Source: Candidatus Saccharimonadota bacterium
GTDB taxonomy: Bacteria > Patescibacteriota > Saccharimonadia > Saccharimonadales > Saccharimonadaceae
Assembly (NCBI GenBank): GCA_905373795.1
Contig: CAJPUO010000002.1
Span: 227,134 to 291,133, forward strand
DNA length: 64,000 nt
Reading direction: 5' to 3'
The translations under genes were made by a program, and so were the position numbers. Position 1 is the first letter of the stretch. Each line of letters starts with the position of its first letter. This document shows, one piece after another, positions 35,231 to 43,714 of this stretch. The notes beneath the pieces were generated by a model. The model did no database searches. It was not told where the DNA came from and worked only from the letters and a program-made list of their open reading frames with translations.

Positions 35231-36412
35231 ATGAGTAGCAAGAATGCAAAGAAATCCGAGCAGCGCAAATCTAACCAGCAGCAAGATAGCGCTCAGGCAA
35301 GCCAAAACAAACAACGCAATCAGCCTCCAGTTCAAGGCGAACAGCCTCAGCCGCCGCAAGCTTTCCAGAATCAGACCGCTCAGTACGTTGTTTTTAATTA
35401 TTCGAAAAAGGGAACAGTCATTGGACAGTCTGTTGCTTATGGAATCGGCTTATTCTTCTCAGTGGGTTTTGCTGCTCAACTTTTAAGTATGAATACTTCC
35501 ATAGAAAAATTTACTGACGTATCGAGCTATTTTTTCATCCAATCAGTAAAGGTGTTTATGTCAGTTGTGTTGGGGATATTGATAATAGGGTCCATTGGCC
35601 TGTGGATAACTTATTTATCAAATAGGGATAAGAATATAGCCAAGGTTGCCGCAATTTGTACGCTTTTTATATCGATAGCTTCTTTTGTTACGTTATGGCT
35701 TTACTTGAATTTCTATGCTGTCGTCGGTTTCGGCGATGTAGCGTTCTTTCTTTCGCCTATACCTTTTGGTGTAATGATTTTAGGAATTGTTTGGTGTACT
35801 AGTGTCTTTAAATATCAGAATGAAAAGTCAGCGCATTATGCGGTTCCTTCGGGTGGTCTACCGATAGATTTACAGCGTCCTAATCAGCCGCAGTCTCAAT
35901 ATTCGCAGCCGCAAGGTCAAGCTCTTTATTCGTCCGTACCGCAGCAGTATCCGCAGAATACCGTCTCGTATCCTGACGGCTATGGTAATTACGGCGTTCC
36001 TCAACAAGCGTCCCGAGCTAGTATGATGCCTATGGCGCTGGCAATCTTTGCTGGTATTATGTTGGGCATACTCTCTGTGGTAGGGTTCAGCCAAGAAATT
36101 ATTGGAACTGCCATAACAGTGGCATATTCAATTGCAGCACTCACAGCGTTTGCCTCGTTGGCGGTTTTGCTTATTACCTACTTTAGCGCAGCCAGCGCGT
36201 TGAAGCCGCGAGTCAGAAAAATAATCCGCATAGCTGTTGGCGCGCTGCTACTTATTTTAATGGTACTTGCTACGATAAACTCTGCGCTATCGTATGGAAT
36301 GTCACATGCAGAGGGTTTCGGGGTGGCTGATACTGTTGCGTTTGGTCTTGTTGTCGTAATTCCAGTGACATTACTGTCTATTAATTTATTTATTAGTTCA
36401 GAAAAAGAATAG
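35231..36412 (+). CDS. Membrane protein with two Gln/Pro-rich segments
   Basis: A 393-residue protein. A basic Gln/Asn/Pro-rich N-terminus (about 1-52) is followed by four hydrophobic helices (60-190). A second Pro/Gln/Tyr-rich linker (about 205-262) is followed by four further helices. This duplicated plan, low-complexity head plus four-helix block, suggests an internal duplication. The function is unknown. The C-terminal tail is short and acidic (SSEKE). Two similar proteins are encoded at 32375 and 36483. Confidence 0.75.
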   Translation: MSSKNAKKSEQRKSNQQQDSAQASQNKQRNQPPVQGEQPQPPQAFQNQTAQYVVFNYSKKGTVIGQSVAYGIGLFFSVGFAAQLLSMNTSIEKFTDVSSYFFIQSVKVFMSVVLGILIIGSIGLWITYLSNRDKNIAKVAAICTLFISIASFVTLWLYLNFYAVVGFGDVAFFLSPIPFGVMILGIVWCTSVFKYQNEKSAHYAVPSGGLPIDLQRPNQPQSQYSQPQGQALYSSVPQQYPQNTVSYPDGYGNYGVPQQASRASMMPMALAIFAGIMLGILSVVGFSQEIIGTAITVAYSIAALTAFASLAVLLITYFSAASALKPRVRKIIRIAVGALLLILMVLATINSALSYGMSHAEGFGVADTVAFGLVVVIPVTLLSINLFISSEKE

Positions 36413-36482
36413 CAGGCGCGCTTAATCGTGTGATACAATAACAAATATAATAAATTATAACCGTTACGGAGAATCAAATATT

Positions 36483-37256
36483 ATGGCAACGAAGAAAAAC
36501 GCTAATTCCAGTTCTAAAGACAACAATGCTTCCAATGCCGCTCAGCCAGTGCCGCAGCCCGAGGCTACTCAGCCGGTGCAAGCGCCGCAGCCAGAAGCAG
36601 TTCAGCCTGCTGTTCAGCAGCCAATACAGGGCGCGCCAGTGCCGCCAGTAATGCCGCCGCAACAGTCTCAGCCGTATAATCAGTATGCCCAACCGCAACA
36701 GCCATATATGCAGCAGCCGCAACCAATGATGCAAGCACCGATGCAACCGCAGCCTCAAATGCAGCAGCAGATGTCTCCGCAGCCGATGCCAGGTCAATAT
36801 GCTCAGCCTCAACAACCGATGCAGTATGTGATGATGCAGCAATCGCTGAAGGGTGTTGGCGGCTGGCTGATGTTTTTCATCATTTGGTTCGGAATTGTCG
36901 CTTTAGGGCAGATAGCAATGTTCTTTGTCTCGATGATGAACTTGTCGTTGCCGTCAAACGTTGTTTCTATGATATTCGCGCCAATACTAGCCGGTGGATA
37001 TATCGCCTCCCTTGTATTATTATCGATGGAGAAGAGAGTCGCCAAGATATTATCGTGGATCACGATCGGCGTTTCGGCTATATATTCAATTGTGAATATG
37101 ATAGTTCTGTTCGCTGCTGGCGGCGTTGACAGTACAGGAGAGAGAGTAACGGTGTTTACATTATTGAGCTTTATCACTGTCTCTGTTGCGGTTCATAGTT
37201 TGATGGCTTTATATTTCGTTTTGTCGAAGCGCGTCAAAGAAACCCTGGTCAAATAG
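36483..37256 (+). CDS. DUF2569-like membrane protein with Gln/Pro/Met-rich head
   Basis: A 257-residue protein. About 120 residues of low complexity (PQPEATQPVQAPQPEA, then many Q-P-Q-Q-P and Q-P-M units) are followed by four helices. The helical block opens with LKGVGGWLMFFIIWFGI and closes with LYFVLSKRVKETLV, both ends matching DUF2569 proteins. The function is unknown. A TACAAT box (about 36433) and a modest GGAG site give an ordinary leader. The bidirectional terminator at 37276-37303 follows. Confidence 0.75.
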   Translation: MATKKNANSSSKDNNASNAAQPVPQPEATQPVQAPQPEAVQPAVQQPIQGAPVPPVMPPQQSQPYNQYAQPQQPYMQQPQPMMQAPMQPQPQMQQQMSPQPMPGQYAQPQQPMQYVMMQQSLKGVGGWLMFFIIWFGIVALGQIAMFFVSMMNLSLPSNVVSMIFAPILAGGYIASLVLLSMEKRVAKILSWITIGVSAIYSIVNMIVLFAAGGVDSTGERVTVFTLLSFITVSVAVHSLMALYFVLSKRVKETLVK

Positions 37257-37275
37257 AAGTATTAAACTATAAAAA

Positions 37276-37303
37276 GACCGCCTTTTACTCAGGGCGGTCT
37301 TTT
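37276..37303. terminator. Bidirectional intrinsic terminator
   Basis: GACCGCC (37276-37282) with GGCGGTC (37293-37299), TTTT after it and AAAA before it, between two convergent genes. Confidence 0.85.
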
Positions 37304-37306
37304 CGT

Positions 37307-38956
37307 TTATTTGGCTAATAGCCGGTGCTTATTACACTCAACTAGCACGCCTTCGTATGGCCGCAGTTCAACCGATCCATCCTCGCTAATATCTGGATAG
37401 TCAATCGGGTGCGTGGCGCATAAAATACTACCGGCATGGGGCAGGGTAACGCGGTGCTTAGAGTTATTAAAATTCAGCGCTATAAAGACATGCTGCTCTT
37501 CGCCAATCCACCGTGCGTACGCAAAAATATTCTTGCCCAAATCGCTAAGCGGCTCATATTCGCCAGTGCGCAGAATTTCGTAGCGGCTGCGCAAGGTTAA
37601 TAAGCGGCGGTATAGCGCCAGAAATGAGTCTGGCTCGTTCTGTTCTGATTCTACATTGACGTTCTGGCAAGCAGGATTTACTGGCAGCCATGGTTTAGCG
37701 GTACTGAATCCAGCATTTTGGCCAGCCGTCCATTGCATCGGCGTGCGTTCTGGGTCGCGCCCGACAGATTCGTCATTGCCGTGGCTAAAGACCGACTTAT
37801 CCTGGATCTCTTCAAAGCGAATTGGTCCATTATTCATGCCAATCTCGTCACCGTAATATATTACTGGCAGCCCTGGTAGTGTCAGTTGCATCAACGCAAT
37901 CAAGCGAGCTTGCTTTTCGCCGCCAAAGCGCGTAACGATGCGCGATTGGTCGTGATTACTAAAACAATAGACGGGTGTGTGCACGTCGGGGTTGATCATG
38001 CCTTGGAATTCGTTGACGATTGTGCTCATCGACTCGGCATTGAAATTGGTATTTAAACCTTCAAAGTTGAATGGCATTGATACTTTTGGATTGACACCAT
38101 AAAAACCCAAGTATTGTTCGCTAGTGCTATAGTTTTCATCCGGATAATCTTCAAAAACCATGATTCGATTCGGATATGAGGCGACTATATCTGTTAGTTC
38201 CCGCAAATACGGGAAAAGATTCTCCCAGAAGCGGCTGTACTTATGCTGCAAATCATCGAATTGTGTCGGCGGTTTCTTATCGTGATAATGCTCGGCGACT
38301 GGGTCGTCGCGCAGCTCTGGGTCTTTGCTGATCCAACGTACCGCGTCCGCTCGAAAGCCATCAACACCGAGATCTAGCCAAAAACGCAGTACGTTTTGCA
38401 TTTCGCGGCGTACCTCAGGGTTATCCCAGTTGAGATCTGGCTGTTCTTTCAGGAATGTGTGTAAGTAATATTGCTGGCGCCCTTCGTGCCACTGCCACGC
38501 CGACCCGCCAAAAATACTCAGCCAATTGTTCGGTTCTGAGCCGTCAGGTTTTGCGTCGCGCCAAACATAAAAATCGCTCTTATCGTTGTCCTTGGAGCTT
38601 TGCGATTCTAAAAACCACGGATGCTGATCGCTGGTGTGATTTGGCACAAAGTCGACCATCACTTTGATGTCACGAGCGTGCGCCTTCTCGACCAATTCTT
38701 TGAAGTCGTCAAGAGAGCCGAAAATCGGATCAATATCACAGTAGTTCGCCACATCGTAGCCCATATCAGCTTGCGGCGACGGATAAAACGGTGAAAACCA
38801 AATTGCGTCAATGCCAAGCGACTTATCGCCGCCCTTAATATAATCAAGCTTGTCAACCACGCCGCGCAAGTCGCCGACGCCATCGCTATTAGAATCCATG
38901 AACGATCGCGGATAGATTTGATAAAATCCGTTAACGTCGCGCCATTTTTTTGTCAT
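37307..38956 (-). CDS. GH13 alpha-glucosidase / trehalose-synthase-like hydrolase
   Basis: A 549-residue GH13 enzyme, paralogue of 1977-3566. The N-terminus DVNGFYQIYPRSFMDSNSDG, region I DFVPNHTSDQ (intact, unlike the paralogue), nucleophile Asp in GFRADAVRW, acid/base Glu in MVFEDYPDE and third Asp in CFSNHDQSRI are all present. It is cytoplasmic by lack of signal peptide. It should hydrolyse or transfer alpha-glucosyl units from small sugars or glucan ends. The terminator before it is shared with the convergent membrane protein gene. Confidence 0.9.
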   Translation of the reverse strand: MTKKWRDVNGFYQIYPRSFMDSNSDGVGDLRGVVDKLDYIKGGDKSLGIDAIWFSPFYPSPQADMGYDVANYCDIDPIFGSLDDFKELVEKAHARDIKVMVDFVPNHTSDQHPWFLESQSSKDNDKSDFYVWRDAKPDGSEPNNWLSIFGGSAWQWHEGRQQYYLHTFLKEQPDLNWDNPEVRREMQNVLRFWLDLGVDGFRADAVRWISKDPELRDDPVAEHYHDKKPPTQFDDLQHKYSRFWENLFPYLRELTDIVASYPNRIMVFEDYPDENYSTSEQYLGFYGVNPKVSMPFNFEGLNTNFNAESMSTIVNEFQGMINPDVHTPVYCFSNHDQSRIVTRFGGEKQARLIALMQLTLPGLPVIYYGDEIGMNNGPIRFEEIQDKSVFSHGNDESVGRDPERTPMQWTAGQNAGFSTAKPWLPVNPACQNVNVESEQNEPDSFLALYRRLLTLRSRYEILRTGEYEPLSDLGKNIFAYARWIGEEQHVFIALNFNNSKHRVTLPHAGSILCATHPIDYPDISEDGSVELRPYEGVLVECNKHRLLAK

Positions 38957-38992
38957 AATTACCCCCTCTTAATCATATATTAAACTAAAATT

Positions 38993-40816
38993 CTACTTTT
39001 TGTTGGCGCGCTTTCGCTCGTTGGCATCGAGGTAGCGTTTGCGCAGACGCAGGGACTTTGGCGTTACCTCCAGCAGCTCGTCGTCCTCGATGAAGTCGAT
39101 GCATTGCTCCAAGCTGAACTGCGTAAATGGCGTCAATTGCACTGTGCCGTCCGATGACTTGGAGCGCATGTTGGTTAGGTGTTTAGCCTTGCAAACGTTA
39201 ATCTCAATATCTTCTTGGCGATTGTAAATACCGACGATCATACCAGCGTACACTTCCGTGCCAGGTCCGACCAAGAGCTCACCGCGCGCTTCGGCGGCCT
39301 GTAGCGCATACGGCGTGGTGATACCAGCTTCAAAGGCGATGAGCACGCCGCCGCGGGTTTTCGGCAATTTACCGCCCAGCGGTTGATAGCCATGCGGCAG
39401 AGAATTCATGATCACCGTGCCTTTGGTGGCGGTCAACAGTACGTTTCGCAGGCCGATCAACGCTCTCGTCGGTAGTACATAGGTGATGCGGGTAGCACCG
39501 CTAGCGGTGGTTTCTTGCGATTTCATCTCAGCGTGGCGGGCGCCGAGTTCCTGGCTGATTGCACCGATGAATTCGCTGCTAATTTCGATCTGCAACTCTT
39601 CGATTGGCTCTTTTTCGACGCCGTCCTCGATGATGGTCACCACTTGCGGGCGGCCGACTTCAAACTCAAAGCCCTCGCGCCGCATGGTTTCTATCAAGAC
39701 ACTCAGGTGCAGCTCGCCGCGGCCAGACACCGTAAAGCCGATGCCGTTTTCCTCGACGCGCAGCGCCACGTTGGTTTCCAATTCTCGCCGCAATCGGTCG
39801 CCAATTTGCCGTGAGGTGGTAAACTCGCCCTCGCGCCCCTTCATCGGGCTGGTATTTGGGCCGAGGTACATGCTCAGCGTCGGTGCTTCAATGGCAATCG
39901 CCGGCAGGGCTTCCGGCTGCTCTTTGTCAGCAATGGTATCACCGATGTGCGCCTCGCTGACGCCAACCAGCGCCACGATATCGCCAGCAAATGCCTCGTC
40001 AAGCTCCTCGCGGTTTAGCCCGCGGTAGCCAAAAACTTTCTCAATTCGTGCTGAACCTGACACTTCGCCATGCTTCAGTAAACTAACCGCCAGACCGCGC
40101 TTAACCGACCCGCGAGCGATCCGCCCGATAGCATATTTGCCCTGAAAGGTGTCGTACTGCAAACTAGTCACCAGCATCTGAAACCCGCCGTCAGCCGTGA
40201 CGCTCGGTGCAGGAATATCATTGATAATCGCCTCAAAAATCGGTGTGAGATCAGCGTTGTCGCTCGGGTCGGTAGGAATCTCTCGCCAGGCCTTGCCATC
40301 GCGCCCGATAGCATAATAAATCGGATATTGCAGCTGACTATCATCAGTCGCTAACTCCAAAAATAGATCGCTCAGTTCATCTTCAACCTCGGCAATTCGC
40401 CGCGCCGGCTTATCAATTTTATTAATCACCACTACCGGCTTCAAGCCCAGTTCTAGCGCCTTACTCAGCACAAACTTAGTCTGCGGCATCGGCCCTTCCT
40501 GCGCATCGACGATTAGCAATACGCCGTCCGCCATCTGCAGCGTCCGTTCGACTTCGCCGGAAAAATCGGCGTGCCCTGGTGTATCGATAATGTTGATCTT
40601 ATAATCACCGTAAAAAATCGAGGTTTGCTTGGCGGTGATGGTAATACCGCGTTCGTGCTCCTGATCGCCCGAATCCATGATCAATTCTTGGCTCATCTCA
40701 GCCTGGTTGTCGCGGAATGTGCGCGACTGTTTGAGCAGCCCATCAACCATGGTCGTCTTGCCGTGATCGACGTGGGCAATAATGGCAATATTTCGAATCT
40801 TGCTGGCGTCCTTCAT
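38993..40816 (-). CDS. typA: BipA/TypA translational GTPase
   Basis: 607 residues from ATG 40816 (MKDASKIRNIAIIAHVDHGK); the longer reading from 40870 adds an unconserved tail. G1 AHVDHGKTT, G3 DTPGHADFSGEVER and G4 NKIDKP are present. The C-terminal BipA-specific domain has RGGVLIAFEAG and a basic tail (LRKRYLDANERKRANKK). It is a ribosome-associated GTPase involved in subunit assembly and stress. It lies 36 bp upstream of the GH13 gene on the same strand, but nothing shows co-transcription. Confidence 0.95.
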   Translation of the reverse strand: MKDASKIRNIAIIAHVDHGKTTMVDGLLKQSRTFRDNQAEMSQELIMDSGDQEHERGITITAKQTSIFYGDYKINIIDTPGHADFSGEVERTLQMADGVLLIVDAQEGPMPQTKFVLSKALELGLKPVVVINKIDKPARRIAEVEDELSDLFLELATDDSQLQYPIYYAIGRDGKAWREIPTDPSDNADLTPIFEAIINDIPAPSVTADGGFQMLVTSLQYDTFQGKYAIGRIARGSVKRGLAVSLLKHGEVSGSARIEKVFGYRGLNREELDEAFAGDIVALVGVSEAHIGDTIADKEQPEALPAIAIEAPTLSMYLGPNTSPMKGREGEFTTSRQIGDRLRRELETNVALRVEENGIGFTVSGRGELHLSVLIETMRREGFEFEVGRPQVVTIIEDGVEKEPIEELQIEISSEFIGAISQELGARHAEMKSQETTASGATRITYVLPTRALIGLRNVLLTATKGTVIMNSLPHGYQPLGGKLPKTRGGVLIAFEAGITTPYALQAAEARGELLVGPGTEVYAGMIVGIYNRQEDIEINVCKAKHLTNMRSKSSDGTVQLTPFTQFSLEQCIDFIEDDELLEVTPKSLRLRKRYLDANERKRANKK

Positions 40817-40958
40817 AAAAATATGGTCTGATATTAACGCAGACCTTCCTTTGGTGATTAATTGTAGCACATATGGGCGGGGATGAGAAGATTAGCGTTT
40901 ATTAAAACCCCATCATGGTTCGCTAAAACTATACTAATCACTATGTAAAATCATAGGA

Positions 40959-41459
40959 TTATCTGTAGCAATATATAACAGAGTCCGGATTATTCTTAAG
41001 AAGGTTATCAGAGGAGTCTATTTGGTGCATAGTTCCTCCTGTATTAGGCAAATCTTTATATAACTTTTCATGTAGAACGGTTGCTAGTGCTTGTGCTGCC
41101 CATTCAATTGTCATAGCGAAATCTTCGTATTCCTTTTGTTCAAGATATGGCGGTTTTTCTGGTATAAAGCAGATAACACAGGTAACTAGCTTTCTGGATT
41201 GTTCTTTCTGCCATCCAAAAGCGCTAATCTCGTCGTGTCTGCCTATCGGACTAGTATCTTTGCCAACTGATCCATACATACAGAGATTGTGCAGCTGCCT
41301 ATGATAACCTCTTTCGGCGACTGCAAGATCTATAGCGCTACTCTTAGGGTAACAATAAGCTATACCTATAGGAAATTCAGGAAGGCTGGTGCATTGTTTT
41401 TCGGAGGATTTTATATCAAATAGGCCGACATATATATCTGGAGATTTCTCGTTTAGCAT
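40959..41459 (-). CDS. Hypothetical protein
   Basis: A 166-residue soluble protein I cannot assign. It has several Cys (KQCTSLPEF, AYCYPKS, TCVICFIPEK) and a helix-rich C-terminal half (YEDFAMTIEWAAQALATVLHE). A TATAGT box (minus strand, 41470-41465) lies 5 nt before ATG 41459, in line with a leaderless unit. The gene stands at the left edge of the accessory stretch that runs to tRNA-Val. Confidence 0.6.
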   Translation of the reverse strand: MLNEKSPDIYVGLFDIKSSEKQCTSLPEFPIGIAYCYPKSSAIDLAVAERGYHRQLHNLCMYGSVGKDTSPIGRHDEISAFGWQKEQSRKLVTCVICFIPEKPPYLEQKEYEDFAMTIEWAAQALATVLHEKLYKDLPNTGGTMHQIDSSDNLLKNNPDSVIYCYR

Positions 41460-41511
41460 AGTGGACTATATTTTTAGCAAATTCTATTTATTATTGCAAT
41501 ATCTGTCGGAA

Positions 41512-41991
41512 TTATTCTGAAATTAAAACGCCCTCCGACTGGTATGCCCGCACTATTTTCAATGCCGTTCTGGCAATCGGGCCAGCAACCAGTATTTGCC
41601 ACCAAAACGCCGCGCAGAAATTCATCGGCCAAGCTGAGGCAAAGCGCAGCGGCAACTCGGCTAGCGGCGTACCAGCCAAGACAAGCCCGATCAAACTCAT
41701 CGCCAGCGACATACCCGTCACCATGCACACTGTTCGCGCCAGTGCATGAGCTTCTACACTGTCCTTCGCGCGGACAAAACGCTTCATAGTTTTTTGCGCC
41801 AGATTCGACACGATCAAACTCTCAACAATCATAACAATGGCAAGAATCACCGGCTGTAGTATCAGCGCTCTTCCTAGCGACTGCATCGACGCGCCAGCAT
41901 GCAAAAATGTGTTCAGCAAATTCATAAACATTGACATTGTAAACGCCATCACGACGCCATAAAATATTCCTTCTCGCTTAGTGCGGGGCAT
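41512..41991 (-). CDS. DUF2798-like four-helix membrane protein
   Basis: A 159-residue protein with four hydrophobic segments arranged as two similar pairs (VVMAFTMSMFMNLLNTFLHAG and MVTGMSLAMSLIGLVLAG, shortened). This doubled helix-hairpin plan is that of DUF2798 proteins, whose function is unknown. A GGAGG site precedes ATG. Its promoter is far upstream (TTGACA 42146-42141, 17-bp spacer, TAATAT 42123-42118), giving a leader of about 120 nt with a terminator-like hairpin, so attenuation or a riboswitch is possible. Confidence 0.7.
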   Translation of the reverse strand: MPRTKREGIFYGVVMAFTMSMFMNLLNTFLHAGASMQSLGRALILQPVILAIVMIVESLIVSNLAQKTMKRFVRAKDSVEAHALARTVCMVTGMSLAMSLIGLVLAGTPLAELPLRFASAWPMNFCAAFWWQILVAGPIARTALKIVRAYQSEGVLISE

Positions 41992-42023
41992 ATTCCTCCT
42001 TTGATTAATGATTTTTGGGCAAC

Positions 42024-42111
42024 AAAAAAGTTGCGCGTTATCGGTGCAACTAGGGTGTTTTATATTTACAACATTATGCTCCCGCTCAAGGCAAAAGCAA
42101 CGTATTGACCT
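42024..42111 (-). promoter_or_regulatory. Candidate attenuator/riboswitch leader of the DUF2798-like gene
   Basis: The minus-strand transcript should start near 42111. A hairpin GCTTTTGC-ccttga-type loop-GCGGGAGC (G-U rich) is followed by a terminator-like stem AGTTGC (42051-42046) with GCAACT (42034-42029) and a T-run (42028-42024). The gene starts at 41991. I do not recognise a known riboswitch class. Confidence 0.45.
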
Positions 42112-42117
42112 CTGAAA

Positions 42118-42146
42118 ATATTAGCAGGGCGGTGGGGTTTTGTCAA
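42118..42146 (-). promoter_or_regulatory. Consensus promoter of the DUF2798-like gene
   Basis: TTGACA (42146-42141), 17-bp spacer, TAATAT (42123-42118), reading leftwards, inside the start of the NUDIX remnant. Confidence 0.7.
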
Positions 42147-42385
42147 GGATTCGTTTGGTGAACCTAGAAATAGATAATTATCTTGGCAGCTTTCCTGAGA
42201 CTTACGAATTTGGCGGAGTTGCCGTGCCATTTTTAGCAATTTACTTTACTGCAAAAATCATTGATGGCGACCCGACGCCAAATGATGATGTAGCGGAAAT
42301 TGGCTATTTTACACGCGACGAGCTGCAGAAATTAGATATTACTTATCCTGCACTGCGTGAATTATTGCTTGCAAAAATGCCTTAA
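42140..42385 (+). pseudogene. NUDIX hydrolase C-terminal fragment
   Basis: 81 codons that match only the last part of a NUDIX hydrolase: IDNYLGSFPETYEFGGVAV, AKIIDGDPTPNDDVAEIGYF and ITYPALRELL. The NUDIX box (GX5EX7REUXEEXGU) and everything before it are missing, and the upstream 80 bp cannot encode it in any frame. The upstream sequence is the promoter of the neighbouring minus-strand gene, so the fragment was probably cut by a deletion or insertion. The TTG at 42140 is only the first possible start. Confidence 0.75.
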
Positions 42386-42449
42386 GTTTTTTTAGTACTA
42401 TTGCTCCGGAGTCGTGTTATGGCAGGGAAGTTAGCTGTGCTACCCAACG

Positions 42450-42653
42450 CTAACAATAAACAGACTTAACAAGCTGAGCAAACTTTTTAGTAGGGACGCT
42501 CTCAATGTGGATGCCGGAGTGCTCTAATACCTCTGACCGCTTAATATCGTCATTTGTTAGCATCAAGCTATTCGGCAGTTTGTCGGTAGTCTGTACAGTC
42601 TGTATTAGTTCGCGCAATGCATAACATCCAACGAGCAGTACTTTCGGTATCAT
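42450..42653 (-). CDS. Small hypothetical protein
   Basis: A 67-residue open frame, MIPKVLLVGCYALRELIQTV at the start. It has no recognisable domain. It follows the gene at 42699-43052 on the same strand after 45 bp, but no clear binding site is seen. It may be real or a decayed gene in this accessory stretch. Confidence 0.35.
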   Translation of the reverse strand: MIPKVLLVGCYALRELIQTVQTTDKLPNSLMLTNDDIKRSEVLEHSGIHIESVPTKKFAQLVKSVYC

Positions 42654-42698
42654 CTGTGTGGTATGTCGTAATTGTTCCTCAATATTGCCTTTATCGTA

Positions 42699-43052
42699 TC
42701 AGGCGTAGACAACAGGACTGGATTTACCGCAGCTCCAACCTCTCGTGATCATATCTACTATTGATGTTCCATCGGCGCGGCAAATCCGCTCAGTATCTTG
42801 AAGCGGCCGTAAATCTTTATGGTTGCCGCCGCGCTGTAGAGTTAAATCATATCGTATGACGTCGCCAATAGAAATACGGCTGATTATTCCAAGTATTGCC
42901 CACTTTCTGGTGGCATGCTTATCAGGCTGAAGCTGGCGCGCCTCAACAACTGCTGGAATTTGCCTTCGACGAAACACGCCTTTTTCTACCGATAAAGAGG
43001 TCTCATATGTTTTCGTGTCGATTACTTTAGGTCTCTCGAACGTTTCAGTCAT
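42699..43052 (-). CDS. Hypothetical protein downstream of tRNA-Ala
   Basis: A 117-residue basic protein starting 5 bp after the 3' end of tRNA-Ala, so it is probably read from the tRNA promoter. The N-terminus (TFERPKVIDTKTYETSLS) is polar and the middle has a short hydrophobic stretch (WAILGIISRISIGDVI). Not recognised. It looks like part of the accessory island. Confidence 0.5.
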   Translation of the reverse strand: MTETFERPKVIDTKTYETSLSVEKGVFRRRQIPAVVEARQLQPDKHATRKWAILGIISRISIGDVIRYDLTLQRGGNHKDLRPLQDTERICRADGTSIVDMITRGWSCGKSSPVVYA

Positions 43053-43056
43053 AAAT

Positions 43057-43132
43057 TGGTGGAGATAGAGGGACTCAAACCCTCGGCCTCAGCAATGCGA
43101 ATGCTGCGCTCTATCAGCTGAGCTATATCCCC
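43057..43132 (-). tRNA. tRNA-Ala(CGC)
   Basis: Acceptor GGGGATA/TATCTCC, anticodon loop TTCGCAT (CGC), T-loop TTTGAGT, discriminator A, encoded CCA. Confidence 0.94.
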
Positions 43133-43248
43133 ATAGGGTCGATGAAAACCTGATCTAACTTGATTTTAACATATTGCTATACATAAAAACAGAGACTAAC
43201 TGTAAAACCTGACCATTCAGGTGTTTGATTTTACGCTAGTATAATAAG

Positions 43249-43532
43249 CTAAAAAGGTCGCTGCGACTTCATAGATTCTACCTCATCAGCAGTTATGCGC
43301 CAACCGTCAAGATATTCATTAAGTTGGTCTTTTTCTTCCTGGGTGCCGCGCCATTCTTTAACTTTCCACGGGTCGTAATCATCGCCGAACAGTCCGCCAA
43401 CAAACTCTCCAAGTCGTCTTATGATTCCTCTTCTTTCTTTCTTTCTGGCGCCTGACCGCAGTGAGGGCACGGCTCTTGTCCTCTATAATTTTCAGATCCT
43501 CCAAAATCACGACCTCTAACTATAATAGCCAA
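43249..43532 (-). pseudogene. Small zinc-ribbon-like protein broken at an AAAG repeat
   Basis: A strong site GGAGGAGGG (43546-43538) precedes a TTG start at 43532. This frame reads MAIIVRGRDFGG, then EPCPHCGQAPERKK, and stops after 37 codons. The neighbouring frame, entered through a run of AAAG units, continues to 43249 as GIIRRLGEFVGGLFGDDYD and ends SMKSQRPF. Joined, they make a protein of about 105 residues with one CxxC knuckle. The frame break sits in the tetranucleotide repeat, which can slip. The right half alone could also start at a GTG (43470). Function unknown. Confidence 0.45.
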
Positions 43533-43568
43533 AACAACCCTCCTCCAATAATTAGATAAAGCTAAATC

Positions 43569-43714
43569 TGGTGAGATTTTACGCCCAAGCTCGAACCTAT
43601 TTCCAAAGCAAACCTAGACCCTAGTAAATACATCAGGGCGAGGCCCTGTTCGGCGGGTCGCCCGCGCCCCGACCCGCCGAAATGCCACCAAATAACTGAA
43701 GCTAGTGGATTTTA
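43569..43714 (+). repeat. Inverted repeat A, left copy (146 bp)
   Basis: Perfect reverse complement of 45162-45307. It contains two GC-rich hairpins (CGGCGGGTCG with CGACCCGCCG, and CAGGGC with GCCCTG), and its inner end covers the stop codon of the WYL regulator. Confidence 0.95.

Noticed and set aside
39483..40028. 181-codon frame opposite typA
   Set aside because: It is antisense to a conserved GTPase; Ser/Arg/Pro-rich composition is typical of shadow frames.
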